From: Cyclobacterium jeungdonense
GTDB lineage: Bacteria; Bacteroidota; Bacteroidia; Cytophagales; Cyclobacteriaceae
Assembly: GCF_010994275.1 (NCBI RefSeq)
Contig: NZ_WMCD01000005.1
Span: forward strand, 248,001 to 312,000
Direction: 5' to 3'
Length of the DNA stretch: 64,000 nucleotides
Shown: in pieces, positions 1 to 10,701 of the stretch
How positions within the stretch are numbered: the first letter of the stretch is position 1
How the letters are laid out: the number at the start of each line of letters is the position of its first letter
Translations under genes and position numbers: made by a program
Notes under the pieces: model-generated
What the model was told of the DNA's origin: nothing
Seen by the model: only the letters and a program-made list of their open reading frames with translations
Databases searched by the model: none

Positions 1-407
1 ATTCCTTGTTTGGCATTGGCTTCGAAATCGATATCAGACCAGCGATAACTCTGCCTTCCCCAAAGAAGGGATCGTCCCCCTACCTGATAGCCGCGAAACC
101 AGGTAAATGGTTTCTTTTCAATATAGGGTGAATCGTCTTCATGAGCCCACCAGTCGAGATTGAGTTCATTCAGCACGTAATCCCTACGGAGATTGGGGTG
201 ATTTTCCAACATTTCGATGGTTCGTCTTCCTCTATGAGGGATTTCCCAGGGAGCTTTGGTCGCATTTTTATAATCCTGCACGTGTATCACGTTAGGACCT
301 CTTTCCAGAAGCAGAACTTTTAAGCCCTTTTCCGTGAGTTCTTTTGCCGCCCATCCGCCGCTGATTCCAGACCCAACGACTATAGCGTCATAACTTTGAT
401 TAGCCAT
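1..407 (-). CDS. GMC-family FAD oxidoreductase (N-terminal part; gene runs off the window)
   Basis: Reading the minus strand from the ATG at 407 gives MANQSYDAIVVGSGISGG, a Rossmann FAD-binding start with GxGxxG at residues 12-17, followed by LLLERG, where the acid would contact the FAD ribose. This is the N-terminus of a glucose-methanol-choline oxidoreductase, of the type seen in glucoside 3-dehydrogenases and gluconate dehydrogenases. Only about 135 residues are present; the C-terminal half with the catalytic His lies outside the window. It sits 127 bp downstream of the MFS permease on the same strand, so the two may be co-transcribed. The divergent unit holds a cytochrome c and a DUF1080 hydrolase, which supports sugar oxidation with cytochrome c as electron acceptor (inference). 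The family is clear; the substrate is not. Confidence 0.85.
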   Translation of the reverse strand, partial: MANQSYDAIVVGSGISGGWAAKELTEKGLKVLLLERGPNVIHVQDYKNATKAPWEIPHRGRRTIEMLENHPNLRRDYVLNELNLDWWAHEDDSPYIEKKPFTWFRGYQVGGRSLLWGRQSYRWSDIDFEANAKQG

Positions 408-534
408 ATACTTGAATTGTTTATTTTAGGTATTGCAATAATATTGATATTTTTAAAGAAACCGTTGGATTTAGTCCTTTTCCTCTTTTTCAATTGAGCT
501 ATTTATAAAAACTCTAAATTACCTTTTGCCGCTA

Positions 535-1815
535 TCACTCTGTAGATAACGTCCTGGATTGCTGAATGTTTTTCTTATCCCTTCGCAACTCATTGGCTTT
601 CCTGAAGTCATTGTCCTTGAAGAAAAGCAGGAAGAAGATCGTAACAGCAAAGGCGATTCCTGCAGGGATGAGCCAGATGTTTTGCCATTGGTGATTTTCG
701 CCATCAAAGTACAAGTCAGAAACGATTCCTGCTATCCAGAAACCAATCAACATACCGATTCCATACGTTGCCAAGGTGATCAGTCCCTGGGCGGCACTCT
801 TGTACCGGGGTCCTGCCTTAGAATCGGTGTAAATCTGTCCCGAAACAAAAAAGAAGTCATAACATATTCCATGCAAGGCAATGCCAATGATTAGCAGGTA
901 GGTTCCCTCTCCGGCGTCTCCAAACGCAAAGAAAATGTAGCGAACCACCCATGCCAGCATGCCCACGATCAACGTCGTCTTTAAGCCAAACTTTCTAAAA
1001 AAGAAGGGCATTAAAAGTAGAAAAAGCACTTCAGACACTTGCCCGATGGTCATTTTACCCGTGGGATTTGAAAGACCTACTTCGGATAGGAAAGGGTTGG
1101 CATTTTGGTAATAAAAGGCCAGTGGGATGCATATGAGAACAGACGAAAGGAAGAATATGGCAAAATCCCTGTCTTTAAGAAGCTTCAAGGCATCTAATCC
1201 CAGAAGTTCGGATACAGATTGTTTTTCGCCGGTTTTAGTGGCCGGTGGGGTGGCCGGCAGGGTAAAAGCAAACAAACCAAGGACCAGGGAAGAAATGGAG
1301 GCCATCAGAAAGGTATTCCGGAGCAATCCCTCACCTATGGCCCCCGGACTGTCCCAAACGAAGAAATAGCTAATCATCAGACCGGATGCAATCCAGCCAA
1401 GGGTTCCCCAAACCCGAATGCTGCTAAATTCCGTGGAGGGATCTTTCATTTGACTAAATGACACCGAGTTGGCCAGGGCCAGGGTGGGCATGTAGATTAA
1501 CATGTATACCAAAACAAAAGGATAGAAGGAGGTAAAGCTGTCGGCTCTAAACATGAGAAAAAGTAGCAGGGCACCCAGTAGGTGCAATATGCTGAGGATT
1601 TTTTCTGCATTAAAAAAGCGATCTGCAATCAAGCCAATGATAAATGGGGCAATGATGGCTCCGAAAGACTGCGTGGAAAAGGCAGCCGCAAGCTGGGCTC
1701 CGTTGGCGTCCAGATTATTTCCCAAAAAAGTACCCAGGGTAACATACCAGGAGCCCCAGACAAAAAACTCCAAAAACATCATCAGTGAAAGCTTAAATCG
1801 GTTGGTGGTTGTCAT
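535..1815 (-). CDS. MFS transporter, nucleoside:H+ symporter (NupG-like) family
   Basis: A 426-residue protein with about 12 hydrophobic segments. It begins with a membrane helix (SLMMFLEFFVWGSWYVTLG) characteristic of the Nuc_H_symport/NupG branch of the major facilitator superfamily. FIIGLIADRFF around residues 58-68 fits the conserved loop 2-3 motif. In Bacteroidota, members of this branch are often found in carbohydrate loci beside Gfo/Idh oxidoreductases and sugar isomerases, as here, so the cargo may be a sugar or keto-sugar rather than a nucleoside (inference). It is transcribed away from the Gfo/Idh operon across a 238-bp shared intergenic region and is followed on the same strand by the GMC oxidoreductase. 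Confidence 0.85.
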   Translation of the reverse strand: MTTTNRFKLSLMMFLEFFVWGSWYVTLGTFLGNNLDANGAQLAAAFSTQSFGAIIAPFIIGLIADRFFNAEKILSILHLLGALLLFLMFRADSFTSFYPFVLVYMLIYMPTLALANSVSFSQMKDPSTEFSSIRVWGTLGWIASGLMISYFFVWDSPGAIGEGLLRNTFLMASISSLVLGLFAFTLPATPPATKTGEKQSVSELLGLDALKLLKDRDFAIFFLSSVLICIPLAFYYQNANPFLSEVGLSNPTGKMTIGQVSEVLFLLLMPFFFRKFGLKTTLIVGMLAWVVRYIFFAFGDAGEGTYLLIIGIALHGICYDFFFVSGQIYTDSKAGPRYKSAAQGLITLATYGIGMLIGFWIAGIVSDLYFDGENHQWQNIWLIPAGIAFAVTIFFLLFFKDNDFRKANELRRDKKNIQQSRTLSTE

Positions 1816-1942
1816 GGTGGAACAGGATTTCGTTTTTTGTTGGGAGTAAAGCGGCTTGCACCGGCCTTCAAACTATTCTAAGAAATATTTAAATTTAAGC
1901 CAATTTAATGTAAATTTATCACTTCAGAAAGTAGGGAAGCCA

Positions 1943-1973
1943 CCTCTCAGCTGGTAAAATAGTCCCTGAGAGG
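1943..1973. promoter_or_regulatory. Inverted repeat between divergent operons (possible operator)
   Basis: CCTCTCAG (1943-1950) and CTGAGAGG (1966-1973) form perfect 8-bp arms separated by 15 bp, extended imperfectly by CAC and GGTG. The repeat lies midway in the 238-bp spacer between the permease start (1815) and the Gfo/Idh start (2054). It could be a dimeric regulator site serving both operons, or a hairpin. No regulator gene is adjacent, so the role is inferred. Confidence 0.35.
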
Positions 1974-2053
1974 CGGTGAGATTTCTCCTATCTTCTTAGA
2001 AATATAGATGTTAAAACCGAACTTTAAAAACCAAAAAACCAAAGATTGGAATA

Positions 2054-3220
2054 ATGAGCGACAGAAAACTTAAAATGGGTATGATCGGTGGTGGTCCGGG
2101 CTCCTTTATTGGGGCTGTGCATAGGATATCCGCGGCCATGGACGGGATGATAGAACTTGCTGCCGGAGCTTTTAGCAGCAGTCCAGAAAAATCCGCAGAA
2201 ACCGGAAAGGAATTATTTCTTCCTGCGAGCCGCGTTTATGGCTCTTATGACGAGATGTTTGAAAAGGAAAAACAATTGCCGGAAGAAGAGCGGATTGATT
2301 TCGTTGCCATCGTTACCCCCAACCATGTGCATTTTGATCCTACCAAAAAGGCCCTGGAAAATGGTTTTCATGTGGTGCTGGACAAGCCCATGACCTTTGA
2401 TTACCAGGAAGCCAAAGAACTCAATAAAATCATAGAAGAAACCGGATTGCTCTTTTGCCTGACCCATACCTATACAGGATATCCCATGGTAAAAGAGGCT
2501 CGCCACCTTATTGCTACCGGAGTTTTGGGAAAAATCCGAAAAGTATATGTGGAATACCCGCAGGGCTGGTTGTGGACCTCCCTGGAAAAAACAGACTACA
2601 AACAGGCCATCTGGCGGACAGACCCGTCCAAAAGTGGTATTGCCAATTGCATGGGGGATATTGGTACCCATGCCTTTAATCTGGCAGAATATGTGAGCGG
2701 TCTGAAACTAACCAAGCTTTGCGCAGATCTAAATATAGTGGTGGAAGGCAGAACGCTCGATGACGATGGGGCGGTATTGCTCAAATTCGATAATGGTGCT
2801 TCAGGGGTTCTGATGGCCACTCAAATAGCTACTGGTGCCGAAAACAATATCAAAATAAGGGTGTTTGGAGATAAGGCCGGATTGGAATGGGAGCAGGACA
2901 ATGCCAATTCCCTTATCGTAAGGCATCCGGAAGCACCTGATCAAATCTACCGCACAGGGGGAAATGTTCCTTATTTGTCTTCCAATGCCATGGAAAATCT
3001 CCGCACTCCCGGAGGGCATCCGGAAGGATACCTTGAGGCATTTGCCAATTTGTACCGTAACTTTGCCCGTTGTCTTTATGCGCGAAAAAATGGCGAAACT
3101 CCTAAAAAGGAATGGGAAGATTACCCGGGAGCTGAAGATGGACTACGGGGCATGGCTTTTGTGGAACATGTGGTGAAAAGTGGGAAATCTAATGAAAAAT
3201 GGACTAAATTTGAACTTTAA
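2054..3220 (+). CDS. Gfo/Idh/MocA family oxidoreductase
   Basis: A 388-residue NAD(P)-dependent sugar oxidoreductase. The N-terminal Rossmann fold shows GMIGGGPGS at residues 9-17, and the family Lys motif appears as DKP at 110-112 (usually EKP). A C-terminal alpha/beta domain follows, with a GDIGTHAFNLAEY stretch around residue 200 that carries the catalytic His region. No Tat signal is present, so it should be cytoplasmic. It is the first gene of a four-gene plus-strand operon, and the next gene starts 14 bp downstream. Together with the isomerase and the DUF1080 hydrolase it fits a pathway that oxidises or reduces a 3-keto sugar. The exact substrate cannot be read from sequence. Confidence 0.9.
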   Translation: MSDRKLKMGMIGGGPGSFIGAVHRISAAMDGMIELAAGAFSSSPEKSAETGKELFLPASRVYGSYDEMFEKEKQLPEEERIDFVAIVTPNHVHFDPTKKALENGFHVVLDKPMTFDYQEAKELNKIIEETGLLFCLTHTYTGYPMVKEARHLIATGVLGKIRKVYVEYPQGWLWTSLEKTDYKQAIWRTDPSKSGIANCMGDIGTHAFNLAEYVSGLKLTKLCADLNIVVEGRTLDDDGAVLLKFDNGASGVLMATQIATGAENNIKIRVFGDKAGLEWEQDNANSLIVRHPEAPDQIYRTGGNVPYLSSNAMENLRTPGGHPEGYLEAFANLYRNFARCLYARKNGETPKKEWEDYPGAEDGLRGMAFVEHVVKSGKSNEKWTKFEL

Positions 3221-3234
3221 AAATAATAACCCTT

Positions 3235-4290
3235 ATGAAAACCATTAAAGGACCCGCCTTATTTTTGGCTCAATTTGCGGATGACACCGCACCTTTTAAT
3301 AACCTGAAGGATATTTGTACCTGGGCTGCCAGTATTGGTTACAAAGCCGTTCAGATTCCCACCTGGGATGCCCGGCTGATTGACTTGAAGAGAGCGGCAG
3401 AAGACATGGAGTATGTAAAGGAAATCAAGGCCACCGTTAAAGAAGCGGGAGTAGAGATTTCTGATTTTTCGACCCACCTCCAGGGACAGTTAGTGGCCGT
3501 ACATCCAGCTTATAATGAATTATTTGATGCTTTTGCCCCGGCAGAACTCGCGGGGGATCTCAAAGGAAAGCAGGAATGGGCAGTTCAGCAGTTGATGTGG
3601 GCAGCCAAAGCGTCCAAAAATTTTGGTATGAATACGCACGCCACGTTTAGCGGCGCATTAATGTGGCATACGGTTTACCCCTGGCCTCAGCGTCCAGCAG
3701 GATTGGTAGATACTGGCTTTGAAGAATTAGCCAGAAGATGGCTTCCCATTCTTGATGAATTTGATAAATACGGTGTAGATGTCTGTTATGAGTTGCACCC
3801 TGGAGAAGACTTGCACGATGGGGTTACTTTTGAATTATTTCTGGAAAAAGTAAATCACCATAAACGCGCAAATATCCTATACGACCCGAGCCATTTCGTT
3901 TTACAATGCCTGGATTACGTGGAGTTTATCGACATTTACAAAGACAGGATCAAAATGTTTCATGTCAAAGATGCAGAGTTTAATCCCACCGGTAGGCAGG
4001 GAGTCTACGGAGGATATTCCAGTTGGGTAGAAAGGGCCGGAAGATTCCGTTCGCTAGGAGACGGACAGGTAGATTTCAATGCGATTTTTAGCAAATTGTC
4101 GCAATATGGCTTTGACGGATGGGCCGTACTCGAATGGGAATGCGCCTTGAAGCATCCTGAAAATGGAGCCATCGAAGGCGCCAAATTTATAAGTGAAAAA
4201 ATCATCCGGGTAACCGAAAAAACATTCGATGATTTTGCCTCTACGGGAGCCGACGAAGGTCTGAATAAAAAAATATTAGGAATCAATTAA
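3235..4290 (+). CDS. Sugar phosphate isomerase/epimerase-like TIM-barrel protein
   Basis: A 351-residue cytoplasmic protein of the AP-endonuclease-2/xylose-isomerase TIM-barrel superfamily. Metal-ligand segments are visible: CYELHPGEDLHDG (about residues 183-195), NILYDPSHFVLQ (about 213-224), MFHVKDAEFN (about 241-250), and VLEWECALKHPE near residue 297. It starts 14 bp after the Gfo/Idh gene and ends 18 bp before the cytochrome gene. In this family such proteins isomerise or epimerise keto-sugars, and some act as lyases on 3-keto glycosides. A role in converting a 3-keto sugar back to a metabolisable sugar is an inference from operon context. Confidence 0.88.
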   Translation: MKTIKGPALFLAQFADDTAPFNNLKDICTWAASIGYKAVQIPTWDARLIDLKRAAEDMEYVKEIKATVKEAGVEISDFSTHLQGQLVAVHPAYNELFDAFAPAELAGDLKGKQEWAVQQLMWAAKASKNFGMNTHATFSGALMWHTVYPWPQRPAGLVDTGFEELARRWLPILDEFDKYGVDVCYELHPGEDLHDGVTFELFLEKVNHHKRANILYDPSHFVLQCLDYVEFIDIYKDRIKMFHVKDAEFNPTGRQGVYGGYSSWVERAGRFRSLGDGQVDFNAIFSKLSQYGFDGWAVLEWECALKHPENGAIEGAKFISEKIIRVTEKTFDDFASTGADEGLNKKILGIN

Positions 4291-4308
4291 TCAATTTTAT
4301 AACAAACA

Positions 4309-4740
4309 ATGAATTTAAATCTTAAGTTAAGCCTGGCCCTCATTGCGGGCTCAATGATGGCAGTATCTTGTGGTGGTTCCGGTAGCAGCAGCTCCGAATC
4401 CACATCTTCTACCACCCCACCCCCCGCGCCTGAGCCTGCTCAGGAAATCAGCCTGGAGGAAAAGTATAAGGACGATCCTGTTTTCATACGGGGAGTGGAA
4501 TTGATGAAGCAGAATGACTGTCCAAGTTGCCACATGATCGAACGAAAAATCGTAGGACCCTCTTATGCAGATGTAGCTGCGAAGTACGAATCTACCGATG
4601 AAAATGTAGAAATGCTTGCCGGTAGGGTAATCGCCGGTAACGTGGGAGTATGGGGTGAAATACCCATGCCAGCTCACCCGGCATTAGCCAAAGAAGATGC
4701 CGAGGATATGGTGAGGTACGTACTATTGCTAAAAAAATAA
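4309..4740 (+). CDS. Small cytochrome c lipoprotein
   Basis: A 143-residue class I cytochrome c. A lipoprotein signal ends at Cys21 (MMAVSC), followed by a Ser/Pro-rich linker. The heme site is CPSCH at residues 71-75 and the distal Met ligand is probably M120 in GEIPMPAHP. The C-terminus has the usual terminal helix (EDAEDMVRYVLLL). It is exported, membrane-anchored and able to carry single electrons. Placement between a sugar isomerase and a 3-keto-glycoside hydrolase, with a GMC flavoenzyme nearby, suggests it is the electron acceptor for periplasmic sugar oxidation (inference). The next gene begins 4 bp after the stop codon, so the two are tightly coupled. Confidence 0.92.
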   Translation: MNLNLKLSLALIAGSMMAVSCGGSGSSSSESTSSTTPPPAPEPAQEISLEEKYKDDPVFIRGVELMKQNDCPSCHMIERKIVGPSYADVAAKYESTDENVEMLAGRVIAGNVGVWGEIPMPAHPALAKEDAEDMVRYVLLLKK

Positions 4741-4744
4741 GTTT

Positions 4745-5482
4745 ATGAACAAAATATCTTTATCACTGGCGATGTGTGCGCTGACAGTTTGGGGCTGTGG
4801 CCCTTCTCCTCAGGAAAACACCGCTTCTGAAGAAACCATTGAAGAAATTATTGTGACAGAAGAAGAATGGATTAGTTTATTTGATGGCAACAGCCTTACG
4901 GGTTGGACCGGCTTTGGTAAAGATCAGCCTGGAGAGGCTTGGGAAGCATCGGATGGTGTTCTTTATTTTAATTCTGAAAAGAAGGAGCAAGGTGCCACCG
5001 GAGGTGATCTGGTGACCAGGGAAACATTTGGCGATTTCCATTTCGAAATTGAATGGAAAATTTCTGAAAATGGAAATAGCGGAATCATGTTTCATGTACA
5101 GGACAACGGTGAATACGGAGCCCCTTACTATACGGGACCCGAATACCAGTTGCTAGATAATGATGGTCACCCAGATGGAAAAATTGTAACGCACCGTACC
5201 GGTGACCTGTATGATCTGATCGAATCCACTGAGGAGGCTGCTAAGCCGGTAGGAGAATGGAACAAAACCGAAATTGTAGTAGAAGACGGGCAGTTGCAGT
5301 TTTTCTTAAATGGAGTGAAGACCGTGGAAACCACGCTTTGGGATGATCAATGGAAAGCCATGGTGGCGGAAAGCAAGTTTGCCCAATGGGAGGACTTCGC
5401 CACTTTTAAAGAGGGAAAAATAGCCCTACAAGATCATGGTGATGATGTGTGGTTCCGAAATATCCGAATTAAACGTTTGTGA
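4745..5482 (+). CDS. DUF1080 / 3-keto-disaccharide hydrolase lipoprotein
   Basis: A 245-residue lipoprotein with a signal peptide ending at Cys18 (WGC), an acidic spacer, and then a single DUF1080 (PF06439) concanavalin-like domain. The domain opens with WISLFDGNSLTGW at about residue 39 and closes with the typical IALQDHGDDVWFRNIRIK. Members of this family are known to hydrolyse 3-keto-O-glycosides. It is the last gene of the plus-strand operon and is followed 23 bp later by a strong terminator. The lipoprotein anchor places it in the envelope, so cleavage would occur outside the cytoplasm after C3 oxidation of the glycoside. Confidence 0.92.
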   Translation: MNKISLSLAMCALTVWGCGPSPQENTASEETIEEIIVTEEEWISLFDGNSLTGWTGFGKDQPGEAWEASDGVLYFNSEKKEQGATGGDLVTRETFGDFHFEIEWKISENGNSGIMFHVQDNGEYGAPYYTGPEYQLLDNDGHPDGKIVTHRTGDLYDLIESTEEAAKPVGEWNKTEIVVEDGQLQFFLNGVKTVETTLWDDQWKAMVAESKFAQWEDFATFKEGKIALQDHGDDVWFRNIRIKRL

Positions 5483-5504
5483 TTTTAGATTTTAATAAGA
5501 ATAT

Positions 5505-5535
5505 AAAAGCCGCTGATTTCAGCGGCTTTTTTTTT
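5505..5535 (+). terminator. Rho-independent terminator after the keto-glycoside operon
   Basis: AAAAGCCGCTGA-TT-TCAGCGGCTTTT is a perfect hairpin followed by a run of T residues. It lies 23 bp after the DUF1080 stop codon. The same stem recurs at 6245-6273 next to icd. Confidence 0.9.
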
Positions 5536-5654
5536 CTTTTAAGCGCCTGAAAACCCTAAAGAATCAAGAGCATTTTTCAAAATAGTGTTGAATATAAACC
5601 TGAGTTCGATTTACATGCAAAAGTGGATCGCCAGCTCTTTCGGATTTCTGTAAC

Positions 5655-6235
5655 TAAATCCCCCTTTTTAAGGGGGATTTGGATACGTTCGGAACCCAGA
5701 CACGGTATTACCCTGGAAGTTTCCTCAGCCCGTTGCAATGGCTCCAATTCAGCCTTAGACAGGCATTTCAGCAAATCCCCCTTTTTAAGGGGGCAAGGGG
5801 GATTTTTACGAGAATTTTTATTTTTAAGCCCGAAAAGCTCAAAAGCTTGTTCTGGAAACACCATGTTTAATTTCCCAGCGGTTTTTGTCTGTTGAAAGCA
5901 TACCCTCGAAATTGACTTGCCCTTAACTTTTGCCAAAGTAAAACTTCGGTAAGGGTAGAATGAGATCTCAATTCTCTTGAGAATTCTTTCAAATTCTTGT
6001 TTTAAGGGACAAATCGCATGAAATAATATAAAAATTATCGCTTAAAATTCTAGGGTTTTTTCTTTAAAAATTTGATTTAGATTAGTATTCTCGATCGATT
6101 TTTCATTTTGGAATTAAATCCCCCTTACTAAGGGGGATTTTGGGTATGAAAGGATTTACAAGCACGGAAATTCCGCAGGATTTGCTCAGCCCGTTGCGAT
6201 GGCACCCATTCAGCACCACTACTCCTGGTTTTTCT
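5655..6235. repeat. Composite hairpin repeats between DUF1080 and icd
   Basis: This 820-bp spacer holds no convincing gene. It contains three CCCCCTT/AAGGGGG hairpins: about 5659-5681, 5776-5807 and 6118-6140. The first and third are each followed by a related stretch ending in CAGCCCGTTGCAATGGC (about 5728-5745) or CAGCCCGTTGCGATGGC (about 6187-6203), then an ATTCAGC box. So two copies of a degenerate composite element of roughly 100-120 bp are present. Short open frames here are translated repeats. The family and origin are unknown; it resembles non-autonomous palindromic repeats. Confidence 0.7.
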
Positions 6236-6244
6236 ATATAAACG

Positions 6245-6273
6245 CAAAAAGCCGCTGATTTCAGCGGCTTTTT
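6245..6273 (-). terminator. Terminator downstream of icd
   Basis: AAAAAGCCGCTGA-TT-TCAGCGGCTTTTT is symmetric and can therefore terminate in both directions. It lies 30 bp downstream of the icd stop codon on the minus strand and has the same stem as the terminator at 5505-5535. Confidence 0.8.
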
Positions 6274-6302
6274 GTGTTTGGAATTAAATGGACTTTGCAG
6301 GA

Positions 6303-9249
<2,947 letters not shown>

Positions 9250-9267
9250 AGCCTTATCAAAAAGGTG

Positions 9268-9580
9268 CACCACAGATTACTCAGATTGACACAGATTAAA
9301 GCAGGGGTGGAGAATGCTACTGAGTGAGGTCAATCCTGACACCTAAAAAATCTGTGAAAATCTGTGCGAATCCGTGGTGAAGAAAAAGGATGCACCACAG
9401 ATTACTCAGATTACCACAGATAAAAAACGCCACTGGGTGAAGTATGCCACTTCATTCTACTATCTCCGAAGCCATAAACAGATAGGAACCGTCCAAAAGC
9501 CATTTGCAATGGCTAAACGTGCACCTTTCCGGGAATGATTTTCCTAACCGTATGTTTATGGAACCCGGCATTGCACTACA
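9268..9580 (+). repeat. Composite repeat copy 1 (112-bp palindrome + half palindrome + REP-like element)
   Basis: The 450-bp gap between the CAP gene and the antitoxin is mostly repeat. A complete 112-bp palindromic unit runs from CACCACAGATT (9268) to GAATCCGTGGTG (9379). A left half-unit follows at 9393-9425. Then comes a REP-like element with AGCCATTTGCAATGGCT at 9498-9514 and CCCGGCATTGC near 9565-9575. The same order recurs at about 11933 and 13711. No gene is supported here. Confidence 0.85.
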
Positions 9581-9682
9581 CCCAGGCCGCAATTTAAGCA
9601 CGGATAGTACAGATCACCTTGATTCTGAGGTTCTAATAAACCCTTTCTTTTGATAGGGGAACAAAGAAACATGAAAGCTATG

Positions 9683-9714
9683 TTTAACAGAAAATTAAAA
9701 AAGTGGTATATTTG
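9683..9714 (+). promoter_or_regulatory. Bacteroidota-type promoter for the antitoxin/PIN pair
   Basis: TATATTTG at 9707-9714 matches the Bacteroidota -7 consensus TAnnTTTG. A TTTA box about 20 bp upstream (9683-9686) could be the -33 element (consensus TTTG). The antitoxin ATG is 25 bp downstream. Confidence 0.55.
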
Positions 9715-9738
9715 TTTCATATTGTACCAGATACGCTT

Positions 9739-9993
9739 ATGTCCACTCCAACAGAAAAAGTTACCTTATCATTAAATAGAGAACTTTTGGAAAAAATGGC
9801 CAATAGGTCTAAAAAAAAATTGTCCCAATATGTTCGTGACCTGATACAAAGAGAGGCATCTATGGAGCAGGAAGACTTCGTGATTTCGGATGAAATAGCA
9901 GAACTAAAGGGTTTATTGAAAGCCGATAAAACCGATAGTAAGGAGCGGGTTCATAAGCGGGCCATTGAGAAAATGCGCAACTATGACCGTTGA
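9739..9993 (+). CDS. Antitoxin of a PIN-type toxin-antitoxin pair (DUF6364-like)
   Basis: An 84-residue protein from the ATG at 9739 (MSTPTEKVTLSLNRELLEKM). A longer frame from 9703 is rejected because it overlaps the promoter. The pattern of a beta strand (EKVTLSLNRELL) followed by helices with KKLSQYVRDLI is that of a ribbon-helix-helix domain, and the C-terminal half (residues 40-84) is acidic then basic, typical of a toxin-wrapping tail. It overlaps the start of the PIN gene by 11 bp, the usual arrangement of VapBC-like modules. It should bind its own promoter and neutralise the toxin. Confidence 0.8.
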   Translation: MSTPTEKVTLSLNRELLEKMANRSKKKLSQYVRDLIQREASMEQEDFVISDEIAELKGLLKADKTDSKERVHKRAIEKMRNYDR

Positions 9994-10414
9994 TCGGGTT
10001 TTTATCGACACCAATGTTTTTGATGAGTTATTTGCTGACGGGCCTGCGGCAGCGGACATCGCCTTTATAGTTGAACACCTTAAAAGGAAAACGATCCTTG
10101 GGTACACCTCTCCCAAAACATTGATGGATGTCTATTACCTGATCCATACCGAGAAGGGATGGCACGAAGCCAACAAACGCATCCGCCAAATTTATTCCCT
10201 GGTGGAAATTACTCCCCAAACACAGAAGGAAGTCAGGGAAAGCCTGGCATACAATTGGTCAGATTTTGAGGATGCCATGCAGATGGCCTCCGCTATCAGC
10301 CAGGGAGTAGATAAAATCATTACCCTGGATCGAAAATTTCGAAACAAAGACAACGCTTTCATTTGGACTCCTGCTGATTTGAAAAGTTACCTGATCATGA
10401 ACAGTACGAAATAA
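9983..10414 (+). CDS. PIN-domain toxin (VapC-like RNase)
   Basis: 143 residues from the ATG at 9983 (MTVDRVFIDTNVFDELF). An in-frame TTG at 9965 is less likely because the ATG start gives the canonical strand-1 Asp at residue 9. The PIN fold acidic residues are visible in FIDTNVF (first Asp), TLMDVYYLI, DFEDAMQMASA and IITLDRKF. Members are Mg2+-dependent endoribonucleases that cleave tRNA or rRNA. It overlaps the antitoxin by 11 bp. The pair stands between two composite repeats as an isolated cassette. Confidence 0.85.
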   Translation: MTVDRVFIDTNVFDELFADGPAAADIAFIVEHLKRKTILGYTSPKTLMDVYYLIHTEKGWHEANKRIRQIYSLVEITPQTQKEVRESLAYNWSDFEDAMQMASAISQGVDKIITLDRKFRNKDNAFIWTPADLKSYLIMNSTK

Positions 10415-10460
10415 AAGTACCACGGCCTGGAAAAAATTAGTGTGAATCGTAGTGAAAAAA

Positions 10461-10665
10461 TGACAACACAGCAGATTACTCGGGTTAATACAGATTAAGG
10501 ATTTGAGACTGGGTGAAATATGCCACTTCACCCTGATATCATCGCTGTCATAAACTGAAAAGAACCGCCCGAAAGCCATTTGAAATGGCTAAACCTGACC
10601 GTTTTAGAGAACGAAATCATTATAGCTTTCCGATAAGATCCGGCATTGCAAATGCCTCAGATTTC
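10461..10665 (+). repeat. Composite repeat copy 2 (degenerate)
   Basis: This is a degenerate left half of the 112-bp palindrome (10461-10500, CAGATTACTCGGGTTAATAC). It is followed by the stretch CTGGGTGAAATATGCCACTT and a REP-like element with AGCCATTTGAAATGGCT at 10574-10590 and CCGGCATTGCAAATGCC at 10640-10656. It lies between the PIN toxin and the fic stop codon. Confidence 0.8.
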
Positions 10666-10701
10666 GTTTGTTAATGGATACCAGGTTGATTTTTTGTGCA
10701 T

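Noticed and set aside
9268..9580. The composite repeats as integron attC sites
   Set aside because: No integrase and no attC-like core (GTTRRRY) were seen; the repeats resemble palindromic interspersed elements more closely.
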